DNA of 64,000 nucleotides, taken from positions 79,415-143,414 of the forward strand of contig CAMPDV010001045.1 in NCBI GenBank assembly GCA_946699065.1, read 5' to 3'. The translations under genes were made by a program, and so were the position numbers. This DNA is from Loxodes magnus (Eukaryota; Ciliophora; Karyorelictea; Loxodida; Loxodidae). Shown piece by piece: positions 45,001 through 60,000 of the stretch. Numbering within the stretch: the stretch's first letter is position 1; each line of letters opens with the position of its first letter. The notes below the pieces were generated by a model. The model worked only from the letters and a program-made list of their open reading frames with translations, ran no database searches and was not told where the DNA came from.

Positions 45001-48000
45001 CAGATCATACATGACTAGTGTGACCACTCATGGTCTTACAGGTACCTGTCTTGACGTCCCATAGTCTCACCGTATAATTTAAACTTCCCGATACGATGAA
45101 CTCTGAATCACTGGATATAGCCACAGCATATACATAACCTGTGTGACCACTCATGGTCTTACAGGTACCTGTCTTGACGTCCCATAGTCTCACCGTATAA
45201 TCTGCACTTCCCGATACGATGAACTCTGAATCACTGGATATAGCCACAGATCATACATGACTAGTGTGACCACTCATGGTCTTACAGGTACCTGTCTTGA
45301 CGTCCCATAGTCTCACCGTCTAATCATGACTTCCCGATACGATGAACTCTGAATCACTGGATATAGCCACAGATCATACCTAACCTGTGTGACCACTCAT
45401 GGTCTTACAGGTACCTGTCTTGACGTCCCATAGTCTCACCGTATAATCTGCACTTCCCGATACGATGAACTCTGAATCACTGGATATAGCCACAGCAAAT
45501 ACCTAACCTGTGTGACCACTCATGGTCTTACAGGTACCTGTCTTGACGTCCCATAGTCTCACCGTCTAATCATGACTTCCCGATACGATGAACTCTGAAT
45601 CACTGGATATAGCCACAGATCATACATGACTAGTGAGACCACTCATGGTCTTACAGGTACCTGTCTTGACGTCCCATAGTCTCACCGTCTAATCATGACT
45701 TCCCGATACGATGAACTCTGAATCACTGGATATAGCCACAGCAGATACATAACTAGTGTGACCACTCATGGTCTTACAGGTACCTGTCTTGACGTCCCAT
45801 AGTCTCACCGTCTAATCATGACTTCCCGATACGATGAACTCTGAATCACTGGATATAGCCACAGCATATACATAACTAGTGTGACCACTCATGGTCTTAC
45901 AGGTACCTGTCTTGACGTCCCATAGTCTCACCTTCTTATCGACACTTCCCGATACGATGAACTCTGAATCACTGGATATAGCCACAGCAGATACACAACT
46001 AGTGTGACCACTCATGGTCTTACAGGTACCTGTCTTGACGTCCCATAGTCTCACCGTATAATCTGCACTTCCCGATACGATGAACTCTGAATCACTGGAT
46101 ATAGCCACAGCATATACATAACTAGTGTGACCACTCATGGTCTTACAGGTACCTGTCTTGACGTCCCATAGTCTCACCGTATTATCATGACTTCCCGATA
46201 CGATGAACTCTGAATCACTGGATATAGCCACAGATCATACATGACTAGTGTGACCACTCATGGTCTTACAGGTACCTGTCTTGACGTCCCATAGTCTCAC
46301 CGTATTATCATGACTTCCCGATACGATGAACTCTGAATCACTGGATATAGCCACAGATCATACATGACTAGTGAGACCACTCATGGTCTTACAGGTACCT
46401 GTCTTGACGTCCCATAGTCTCACCGTATAATCATGACTTCCCGATACGATGAACTCTGAATCACTGGATATAGCCACAGCAAATACCTAACCTGTGTGAC
46501 CACTCATGGTCTTACAGGTACCTGTCTTGACGTCCCATAGTCTCACCGTATAATTTAAACTTCCCGATACGATGAACTCTGAATCACTGGATATAGCCAC
46601 AGCAGATACACAACTAGTGTGACCACTCATGGTCTTACAGGTACCTGTCTTGACGTCCCATAGTCTCACCGTATAATCTGCACTTCCCGATACGATGAAC
46701 TCTGAATCACTGGATATAGCCACAGATCATACATGACTAGTGTGACCACTCATGGTCTTACAGGTACCTGTCTTGACGTCCCATAGTCTCACCGTCTAAT
46801 CATGACTTCCCGATACGATGAACTCTGAATCACTGGATATAGCCACAGCAGATACATAACTAGTGTGACCACTCATGGTCTTACAGGTACCTGTCTTGAC
46901 GTCCCATAGTCTCACCGTCTAATCATGACTTCCCGATACGATGAACTCTGAATCACTGGATATAGCCACAGCAGATACATAACTAGTGTGACCACTCATG
47001 GTCTTACAGGTACCTGTCTTGACGTCCCATAGTCTCACCGTCTAATCATGACTTCCCGATACGATGAACTCTGAATCACTGGATATAGCCACAGCATATA
47101 CATAACTAGTGTGACCACTCATGGTCTTACAGGTACCTGTCTTGACGTCCCATAGTCTCACCGTATAATCTGCACTTCCCGATACGATGAACTCTGAATC
47201 ACTGGATATAGCCACAGATCATACATGACTAGTGTGACCACTCATGGTCTTACAGGTACCTGTCTTGACGTCCCATAGTCTCACCGTATAATTTAAACTT
47301 CCCGATACGATGAACTCTGTATCACTGGATATAGCCACAGCAGATACACAACTAGTGTGACCACTCATGGTCTTACAGGTACCTGTCTTGACGTCCCATA
47401 GTCTCACCGTATAATTTAAACTTCCCGATACGATGAACTCTGAATCACTGGATATAGCCACAGCAGATACACAACTAGTGTGACCACTCATGGTCTTACA
47501 GGTACCTGTCTTGACGTCCCATAGTCTCACCGTATAATCTGCACTTCCCGATACGATGAACTCTGAATCACTGGATATAGCCACAGATCATACATGACTA
47601 GTGTGACCACTCATGGTCTTACAGGTACCTGTCTTGACGTCCCATAGTCTCACCGTATAATTTAAACTTCCCGATACGATGAACTCTGAATCACTGGATA
47701 TAGCCACAGCATATACATAACTAGTGTGACCACTCATGGTCTTACAGGTACCTGTCTTGACGTCCCATAGTCTCACCGTATAATCATGACTTCCCGATAC
47801 GATGAACTCTGAATCACTGGATATAGACACAGCAGATACATAACTAGTGTGACCACTCATGGTCTTACAGGTACCTGTCTTGACGTCCCATAGTCTCATC
47901 GTATAATCTGCACTTCCCGATACGATGAACTCTGAATCACTGGATATAGCCACAGCAGATACATAACTAGTGTGACCACTCATGGTCTTACAGGTACCTG

Positions 48001-51000
48001 TCTTGACGTCCCATAGTCTCACCGTATTATCATGACTTCCCGATACGATGAACTCTGAATCACTGGATATAGCCACAGATCATACATGACTAGTGTGACC
48101 ACTCATGGTCTTACAGGTACCTGTCTTGACGTCCCATAGTCTCACCGTATAATCTGCACTTCCCGATACGATGAACTCTGAATCACTGGATATAGCCACA
48201 GATCATACATGACTAGTGTGACCACTCATGGTCTTACAGGTACCTGTCTTGACGTCCCATAGTCTCACCGTCTAATCATGACTTCCCGATACGATGAACT
48301 CTGAATCACTGGATATAGCCACAGCATATACATAACTAGTGTGACCACTCATGGTCTTACAGGTACCTGTCTTGACGTCCCATAGTCTCACCGTATAATC
48401 ATGACTTCCCGATACGATGAACTCTGAATCACTGGATATAGCCACAGCAGATACATAACTAGTGTGACCACTCATGGTCTTACAGGTACCTGTCTTGACG
48501 TCCCATAGTCTCATCGTATAATCTGCACTTCCCGATACGATGAACTCTGAATCACTGGATATAGCCACAGCAGATACATAACTAGTGTGACCACTCATGG
48601 TCTTACAGGTACCTGTCTTGACGTCCCATAGTCTCACCGTATTATCATGACTTCCCGATACGATGAACTCTGAATCACTGGATATAGCCACAGATCATAC
48701 ATGACTAGTGTGACCACTCATGGTCTTACAGGTACCTGTCTTGACGTCCCATAGTCTCACCGTATTATCATGACTTCCCGATACGATGAACTCTGAATCA
48801 CTGGATATAGCCACAGATCATACATGACTAGTGAGACCACTCATGGTCTTACAGGTACCTGTCTTGACGTCCCATAGTCTCACCGTATAATCATGACTTC
48901 CCGATACGATGAACTCTGAATCACTGGATATAGCCACAGCAAATACCTAACCTGTGTGACCACTCATGGTCTTACAGGTACCTGTCTTGACGTCCCATAG
49001 TCTCACCGTATAATCTGCACTTCCCGATACGATGAACTCTGAATCACTGGATATAGCCACAGATCATACATGACTAGTGTGACCACTCATGGTCTTACAG
49101 GTACCTGTCTTGACGTCCCATAGTCTCACCGTCTAATCATGACTTCCCGATACGATGAACTCTGAATCACTGGATATAGCCACAGATCATACATGACTAG
49201 TGTGACCACTCATGGTCTTACAGGTACCTGTCTTGACGTCCCATAGTCTCACCGTCTAATCATGACTTCCCGATACGATGAACTCTGAATCACTGGATAT
49301 AGCCACAGCATATACACAACTAGTGTGACCACTCATGGTCTTACAGGTACCTGTCTTGACGTCCCATAGTCTCACCGTCTAATCATGACTTCCCGATACG
49401 ATGAACTCTGAATCACTGGATATAGCCACAGATCATACATGACTAGTGTGACCACTCATGGTCTTACAGGTACCTGTCTTGACGTCCCATAGTCTCACCG
49501 TATAATCTGCACTTTCCGATACGATGAACTCTGAATCACTGGATATAGCCACAGATCATACATGACTAGTGTGACCACTCATGGTCTTACAGGTACCTGT
49601 CTTGACGTCCCATAGTCTCACCGTATAATCTGCACTTCCCGATACGATGAACTCTGAATCACTGGATATAGCCACAGCATATACATAACTAGTGTGACCA
49701 CTCATGGTCTTACAGGTACCTGTCTTGACGTCCCATAGTCTCACCGTCTAATCATGACTTCCCGATACGATGAACTCTGAATCACTGGATATAGCCACAG
49801 ATCATACATAACTAGTGTGACCACTCATGGTCTTACAGGTACCTGTCTTGACGTCCCATAGTCTCACCGTCTAATCATGACTTCCCGATACGATGAACTC
49901 TGAATCACTGGATATAGCCACAGATCATACATGACTAGTGTGACCACTCATGGTCTTACAGGTACCTGTCTTGACGTCCCATAGTCTCACCGTCTAATCA
50001 TGACTTCCCGATACGATGAACTCTGAATCACTGGATATAGCCACAGCATATACATAACTAGTGTGACCACTCATGGTCTTACAGGTACCTGTCTTGACGT
50101 CCCATAGTCTCACCGTATAATCTGCACTTCCCGATACGATGAACTCTGAATCACTGGATATAGACACAGCAGATACATAACTAGTGTGACCACTCATGGT
50201 CTTACAGGTACCTGTCTTGACGTCCCATAGTCTCACCGTCTAATCTGCACTTCCCGATACGATGAACTCTGAATCACTGGATATAGCCACAGCAGATACA
50301 TAACTAGTGTGACCACTCATGGTCTTACAGGTACCTGTCTTGACGTCCCATAGTCTCACCGTATTATCATGACTTCCCGATACGATGAACTCTGAATCAC
50401 TGGATATAGCCACAGATCATACATGACTAGTGTGACCACTCATGGTCTTACAGGTACCTGTCTTGACGTCCCATAGTCTCACCGTATTATCATGACTTCC
50501 CGATACGATGAACTCTGAATCACTGGATATAGCCACAGATCATACATGACTAGTGTGACCACTCATGGTCTTACAGGTACCTGTCTTGACGTCCCATAGT
50601 CTCATCGTATAATCTGCACTTCCCGATACGATGAACTCTGAATCACTGGATATAGCCACAGCAGATACATAACTAGTGTGACCACTCATGGTCTTACAGG
50701 TACCTGTCTTGACGTCCCATAGTCTCACCGTATAATCTGCACTTCCCGATACGATGAACTCTGAATCACTGGATATAGCCACAGATCATACATGACTAGT
50801 GAGACCACTCATGGTCTTACAGGTACCTGTCTTGACGTCCCATAGTCTCATCGTATAATCTGCACTTCCCGATACGATGAACTCTGAATCACTGGATATA
50901 GCCACAGCATATACATAACTAGTGTGACCACTCATGGTCTTACAGGTACCTGTCTTGACGTCCCATAGTCTCACCGTCTAATCATGACTTCCCGATACGA

Positions 51001-54000
51001 TGAACTCTGAATCACTGGATATAGCCACAGATCATACATGACTAGTGTGACCACTCATGGTCTTACAGGTACCTGTCTTGACGTCCCATAGTCTCACCGT
51101 ATAATATGCACTTCCCGATACGATGAACTCTGAATCACTGGATATAGCCACAGCAAATACCTAACCTGTGTGACCACTCATGGTCTTACAGGTACCTGTC
51201 TTGACGTCCCATAGTCTCACCTTCTTATCGACACTTCCCGATACGATGAACTCTGAATCACTGGATATAGCCACAGCATATACCTAACCTGTGTGACCAC
51301 TCATGGTCTTACAGGTACCTGTCTTGACGTCCCATAGTCTCATCGTATAATCTGCACTTCCCGATACGATGAACTCTGAATCACTGGATATAGCCACAGC
51401 AAATACCTAACCTGTGTGACAACTCATGGTCTTACAGGTACCTGTCTTGACGTCCCATAGTCTCACCGTATAATCATGACTTCCCGATACGATGAACTCT
51501 GAATCACTGGATATAGCCACAGCAAATACCTAACCTGTGTGACCACTCATGGTCTTACAGGTACCTGTCTTGACGTCCCATAGTCTCACCTTCTTATCGA
51601 CACTTCCCGATACGATGAACTCTGAATCACTGGATATAGCCACAGCATATACCTAACCTGTGTGACCACTCATGGTCTTACAGGTACCTGTCTTGACGTC
51701 CCATAGTCTCATCGTATAATCTGCACTTCCCGATACGATGAACTCTGAATCACTGGATATAGCCACAGCAAATACCTAACCTGTGTGACAACTCATGGTC
51801 TTACAGGTACCTGTCTTGACGTCCCATAGTCTCACCGTATAATCATGACTTCCCGATACGATGAACTCTGAATCACTGGATATAGCCACAGCAAATACCT
51901 AACCTGTGTGACCACTCATGGTCTTACAGGTACCTGTCTTGACGTCCCATAGTCTCACCTTCTTATCGACACTTCCCGATACGATGAACTCTGAATCACT
52001 GGATATAGCCACAGCAAATACCTAACCTGTGTGACCACTCATGGTCTTACAGGTACCTGTCTTGACGTCCCATAGTCTCACCGTATAATCTGCACTTCCC
52101 GATACGATGAACTCTGAATCACTGGATATAGCCACAGATCATACATGACTAGTGTGACCACTCATGGTCTTACAGGTACCTGTCTTGACGTCCCATAGTC
52201 TCACCGTATAATCTGCACTTCCCGATACGATGAACTCTGAATCACTGGATATAGCCACAGCAAATACCTAACCTGTGTGACCACTCATGGTCTTACAGGT
52301 ACCTGTCTTGACGTCCCATAGTCTCACCTTCTTATCGACACTTCCCGATACGATGAACTCTGAATCACTGGATATAGCCACAGATCATACATGACTAGTG
52401 TGACCACTCATGGTCTTACAGGTACCTGTCTTGACGTCCCATAGTCTCATCGTATAATCTGCACTTCCCGATACGATGAACTCTGAATCACTGGATATAG
52501 CCACAGATCATACATGACTAGTGTGACCACTCATGGTCTTACAGGTACCTGTCTTGACGTCCCATAGTCTCACCGTCTAATCATGACTTCCCGATACGAT
52601 GAACTCTGAATCACTGGATATAGCCACAGATCATACATGACTAGTGTGACCACTCATGGTCTTACAGGTACCTGTCTTGACGTCCCATAGTCTCACCGTA
52701 TTATCATGACTTCCCGATACGATGAACTCTGAATCACTGGATATAGCCACAGATCATACATGACTAGTGTGACCACTCATGGTCTTACAGGTACCTGTCT
52801 TGACGTCCCATAGTCTCACCGTATTATCATGACTTCCCGATACGATGAACTCTGAATCACTGGATATAGCCACAGATCATACATGACTAGTGTGACCACT
52901 CATGGTCTTACAGGTACCTGTCTTGACGTCCCATAGTCTCATCGTATAATCTGCACTTCCCGATACGATGAACTCTGAATCACTGGATATAGCCACAGCA
53001 GATACATAACTAGTGTGACCACTCATGGTCTTACAGGTACCTGTCTTGACGTCCCATAGTCTCACCGTATAATCTGCACTTCCCGATACGATGAACTCTG
53101 AATCACTGGATATAGCCACAGATCATACATGACTAGTGAGACCACTCATGGTCTTACAGGTACCTGTCTTGACGTCCCATAGTCTCACCGTATAATCTGC
53201 ACTTCCCGATACGATGAACTCTGAATCACTGGATATAGCCACAGCATATACATAACCTGTGTGACCACTCATGGTCTTACAGGTACCTGTCTTGACGTCC
53301 CATAGTCTCACCGTCTAATCATAACTTCCCGATACGATGAACTATAAATCACTGGATATAGCCACAGCAAATACCTAACCTGTGTGACCACTCATGGTCT
53401 TACAGGTACCTGTCTTGACGTCCCATAGTCTCACCGTATTATCTCTACTTCCCGATACGATGAACTCTGAATCACTGGATATAGCCACAGCAGATACATA
53501 ACTAGTGTGACCACTCATGGTCTTACAGGTACCTGTCTTGACGTCCCATAGTCTCACCGTCTAATCATGACTTCCCGATACGATGAACTCTGAATCACTG
53601 GATATAGCCACAGATCATACCTAACCTGTGTGACCACTCATGGTCTTACAGGTACCTGTCTTGACGTCCCATAGTCTCATCGTATAATCTGCACTTCCCG
53701 ATACGATGAACTCTGAATCACTGGATATAGCCACAGATCATACATGACTAGTGTGACCACTCATGGTCTTACAGGTACCTGTCTTGACGTCCCATAGTCT
53801 CATCGTATAATCTGCACTTCCCGATACGATGAACTCTGAATCACTGGATATAGCCACAGATCATACATGACTAGTGTGACCACTCATGGTCTTACAGGTA
53901 CCTGTCTTGACGTCCCATAGTCTCACCGTCTAATCATGACTTCCCGATACGATGAACTCTGAATCACTGGATATAGCCACAGATCATACATGACTAGTGT

Positions 54001-57000
54001 GACCACTCATGGTCTTACAGGTACCTGTCTTGACGTCCCATAGTCTCACCGTATTATCATGACTTCCCGATACGATGAACTCTGAATCACTGGATATAGC
54101 CACAGATCATACATGACTAGTGTGACCACTCATGGTCTTACAGGTACCTGTCTTGACGTCCCATAGTCTCACCGTATTATCATGACTTCCCGATACGATG
54201 AACTCTGAATCACTGGATATAGCCACAGATCATACATGACTAGTGTGACCACTCATGGTCTTACAGGTACCTGTCTTGACGTCCCATAGTCTCATCGTAT
54301 AATCTGCACTTCCCGATACGATGAACTCTGAATCACTGGATATAGCCACAGCAGATACATAACTAGTGTGACCACTCATGGTCTTACAGGTACCTGTCTT
54401 GACGTCCCATAGTCTCACCGTATAATCTGCACTTCCCGATACGATGAACTCTGAATCACTGGATATAGCCACAGATCATACATGACTAGTGAGACCACTC
54501 ATGGTCTTACAGGTACCTGTCTTGACGTCCCATAGTCTCATCGTATAATCTGCACTTCCCGATACGATGAACTCTGAATCACTGGATATAGCCACAGCAT
54601 ATACATAACTAGTGTGACCACTCATGGTCTTACAGGTACCTGTCTTGACGTCCCATAGTCTCACCGTCTAATCATGACTTCCCGATACGATGAACTCTGA
54701 ATCACTGGATATAGCCACAGATCATACATGACTAGTGTGACCACTCATGGTCTTACAGGTACCTGTCTTGACGTCCCATAGTCTCACCGTATAATCATGA
54801 CTTCCCGATACGATGAACTCTGAATCACTGGATATAGCCACAGCAAATACCTAACCTGTGTGACCACTCATGGTCTTACAGGTACCTGTCTTGACGTCCC
54901 ATAGTCTCACCTTCTTATCGACACTTCCCGATACGATGAACTCTGAATCACTGGATATAGCCACAGCATATACCTAACCTGTGTGACCACTCATGGTCTT
55001 ACAGGTACCTGTCTTGACGTCCCATAGTCTCATCGTATAATCTGCACTTCCCGATACGATGAACTCTGAATCACTGGATATAGCCACAGATCATACATGA
55101 CTAGTGTGACCACTCATGGTCTTACAGGTACCTGTCTTGACGTCCCATAGTCTCACCGTATAATCTGCACTTCCCGATACGATGAACTCTGAATCACTGG
55201 ATATAGCCACAGCATATACATAACTAGTGTGACCACTCATGGTCTTACAGGTACCTGTCTTGACGTCCCATAGTCTCACCGTATAATCATGACTTCCCGA
55301 TACGATGAACTCTGAATCACTGGATATAGCCACAGATCATACATGACTAGTGTGACCACTCATGGTCTTACAGGTACCTGTCTTGACGTCCCATAGTCTC
55401 ATCGTATAATCTGCACTTCCCGATACGATGAACTCTGAATCACTGGATATAGCCACAGATCATACATGACTAGTGTGACCACTCATGGTCTTACAGGTAC
55501 CTGTCTTGACGTCCCATAGTCTCACCGTCTAATCATGACTTCCCGATACGATGAACTCTGAATCACTGGATATAGCCACAGATCATACATGACTAGTGTG
55601 ACCACTCATGGTCTTACAGGTACCTGTCTTGACGTCCCATAGTCTCACCGTATTATCATGACTTCCCGATACGATGAACTCTGAATCACTGGATATAGCC
55701 ACAGATCATACATGACTAGTGTGACCACTCATGGTCTTACAGGTACCTGTCTTGACGTCCCATAGTCTCACCGTATTATCATGACTTCCCGATACGATGA
55801 ACTCTGAATCACTGGATATAGCCACAGATCATACATGACTAGTGTGACCACTCATGGTCTTACAGGTACCTGTCTTGACGTCCCATAGTCTCATCGTATA
55901 ATCTGCACTTCCCGATACGATGAACTCTGAATCACTGGATATAGCCACAGCAGATACATAACTAGTGTGACCACTCATGGTCTTACAGGTACCTGTCTTG
56001 ACGTCCCATAGTCTCACCGTATAATCTGCACTTCCCGATACGATGAACTCTGAATCACTGGATATAGCCACAGATCATACATGACTAGTGAGACCACTCA
56101 TGGTCTTACAGGTACCTGTCTTGACGTCCCATAGTCTCATCGTATAATCTGCACTTCCCGATACGATGAACTCTGAATCACTGGATATAGCCACAGCATA
56201 TACATAACTAGTGTGACCACTCATGGTCTTACAGGTACCTGTCTTGACGTCCCATAGTCTCACCGTCTAATCATGACTTCCCGATACGATGAACTCTGAA
56301 TCACTGGATATAGCCACAGATCATACATGACTAGTGTGACCACTCATGGTCTTACAGGTACCTGTCTTGACGTCCCATAGTCTCACCGTATAATATGCAC
56401 TTCCCGATACGATGAACTCTGAATCACTGGATATAGCCACAGCAGATACATAACTAGTGTGACCACTCATGGTCTTACAGGTACCTGTCTTGACGTCCCA
56501 TAGTCTCACCGTCTAATCATGACTTCCCGATACGATGAACTCTGAATCACTGGATATAGCCACAGATCATACCTAACCTGTGTGACCACTCATGGTCTTA
56601 CAGGTACCTGTCTTGACGTCCCATAGTCTCATCGTATAATCTGCACTTCCCGATACGATGAACTCTGAATCACTGGATATAGCCACAGCAAATACCTAAC
56701 CTGTGTGACCACTCATGGTCTTACAGGTACCTGTCTTGACGTCCCATAGTCTCACCTTCTTATCGACACTTCCCGATACGATGAACTCTGAATCACTGGA
56801 TATAGCCACAGCATATACCTAACCTGTGTGACCACTCATGGTCTTACAGGTACCTGTCTTGACGTCCCATAGTCTCACCGTATAATCTGCACTTCCCGAT
56901 ACGATGAACTCTGAATCACTGGATATAGCCACAGCAAATACCTAACCTGTGTGACCACTCATGGTCTTACAGGTACCTGTCTTGACGTCCCATAGTCTCA

Positions 57001-60000
57001 CCGTATAATCTGCACTTCCCGATACGATGAACTCTGAATCACTGGATATAGCCACAGCAAATACCTAACCTGTGTGACCACTCATGGTCTTACAGGTACC
57101 TGTCTTGACGTCCCATAGTCTCACCGTATAATCATGACTTCCCGATACGATGAACTCTGAATCACTGGATATAGCCACAGCAAATACCTAACCTGTGTGA
57201 CCACTCATGGTCTTACAGGTACCTGTCTTGACGTCCCATAGTCTCACCTTCTTATCGACACTTCCCGATACGATGAACTCTGAATCACTGGATATAGCCA
57301 CAGCAAATACCTAACCTGTGTGACCACTCATGGTCTTACAGGTACCTGTCTTGACGTCCCATAGTCTCACCGTATAATCTGCACTTCCCGATACGATGAA
57401 CTCTGAATCACTGGATATAGCCACAGATCATACATGACTAGTGTGACCACTCATGGTCTTACAGGTACCTGTCTTGACGTCCCATAGTCTCACCGTATAA
57501 TCTGCACTTCCCGATACGATGAACTCTGAATCACTGGATATAGCCACAGCATATACATAACTAGTGTGACCACTCATGGTCTTACAGGTACCTGTCTTGA
57601 CGTCCCATAGTCTCACCGTATAATCTGCACTTCCCGATACGATGAACTCTGAATCACTGGATATAGCCACAGCAAATACCTAACCTGTGTGACCACTCAT
57701 GGTCTTACAGGTACCTGTCTTGACGTCCCATAGTCTCACCGTATAATCTGCACTTCCCGATACGATGAACTCTGAATCACTGGATATAGCCACAGCAAAT
57801 ACCTAACCTGTGTGACCACTCATGGTCTTACAGGTACCTGTCTTGACGTCCCATAGTCTCACCGTATAATCATGACTTCCCGATACGATGAACTCTGAAT
57901 CACTGGATATAGCCACAGCAAATACCTAACCTGTGTGACCACTCATGGTCTTACAGGTACCTGTCTTGACGTCCCATAGTCTCACCTTCTTATCGACACT
58001 TCCCGATACGATGAACTCTGAATCACTGGATATAGCCACAGCAAATACCTAACCTGTGTGACCACTCATGGTCTTACAGGTACCTGTCTTGACGTCCCAT
58101 AGTCTCACCGTATAATCTGCACTTCCCGATACGATGAACTCTGAATCACTGGATATAGCCACAGATCATACATGACTAGTGTGACCACTCATGGTCTTAC
58201 AGGTACCTGTCTTGACGTCCCATAGTCTCACCGTATAATCTGCACTTCCCGATACGATGAACTCTGAATCACTGGATATAGCCACAGCATATACATAACT
58301 AGTGTGACCACTCATGGTCTTACAGGTACCTGTCTTGACGTCCCATAGTCTCACCGTATAATCTGCACTTCCCGATACGATGAACTCTGAATCACTGGAT
58401 ATAGCCACAGATCATACATGACTAGTGTGACCACTCATGGTCTTACAGGTACCTGTCTTGACGTCCCATAGTCTCACCGTATTATCTCTAATTCCCGATA
58501 CGATGAACTCTGAATCACTGGATATAGCCACAGCAAATACCTAACCTGTGTGACCACTCATGGTCTTACAGGTACCTGTCTTGACGTCCCATAGTCTCAC
58601 CGTCTAATCATGACTTCCCGATACGATGAACTCTGAATCACTGGATATAGCCACAGATCATACATGACTAGTGTGACCACTCATGGTCTTACAGGTACCT
58701 GTCTTGACGTCCCATAGTCTCACCGTATTATCATGACTTCCCGATACGATGAACTCTGAATCACTGGATATAGCCACAGATCATACATGACTAGTGTGAC
58801 CACTCATGGTCTTACAGGTACCTGTCTTGACGTCCCATAGTCTCACCGTATTATCATGACTTCCCGATACGATGAACTCTGAATCACTGGATATAGCCAC
58901 AGATCATACATGACTAGTGTGACCACTCATGGTCTTACAGGTACCTGTCTTGACGTCCCATAGTCTCACAGTATAATCTGCACTTCCCGATACGATGAAC
59001 TCTGAATCACTGGATATAGCCACAGATCATACATGACTAGTGTGACCACTCATGGTCTTACAGGTACCTGTCTTGACGTCCCATAGTCTCACCGTCTAAT
59101 CATGACTTCCCGATACGATGAACTCTGAATCACTGGATATAGCCACAGCATATACATAACTAGTGTGACCACTCATGGTCTTACAGGTACCTGTCTTGAC
59201 GTCCCATAGTCTCACCGTATAATCATGACTTCCCGATACGATGAACTCTGAATCACTGGATATAGCCACAGATCATACATGACTAGTGTGACCACTCATG
59301 GTCTTACAGGTACCTGTCTTGACGTCCCATAGTCTCACCGTCTAATCATGACTTCCCGATACGATGAACTCTGAATCACTGGATATAGCCACAGCATATA
59401 CATAACTAGTGTGACCACTCATGGTCTTACAGGTACCTGTCTTGACGTCCCATAGTCTCACCTTCTTATCGACACTTCCCGATACGATGAACTCTGAATC
59501 ACTGGATATAGCCACAGATCATACATGACTAGTGTGACCACTCATGGTCTTACAGGTACCTGTCTTGACGTCCCATAGTCTCACCGTATAATCATGACTT
59601 CCCGATACGATGAACTCTGAATCACTGGATATAGCCACAGCAAATACCTAACCTGTGTGACCACTCATGGTCTTACAGGTACCTGTCTTGACGTCCCATA
59701 GTCTCACCGTATAATCTGCACTTCCCGATACGATGAACTCTGAATCACTGGATATAGCCACAGCAAATACCTAACCTGTGTGACCACTCATGGTCTTACA
59801 GGTACCTGTCTTGACGTCCCATAGTCTCACCGTATAATCTGCACTTCCCGATACGATGAACTCTGAATCACTGGATATAGCCACAGCAGATACATAACTA
59901 GTGTGACCACTCATGGTCTTACAGGTACCTGTCTTGACGTCCCATAGTCTCACCGTCTAATCATGACTTCCCGATACGATGAACTCTGAATCACTGGATA

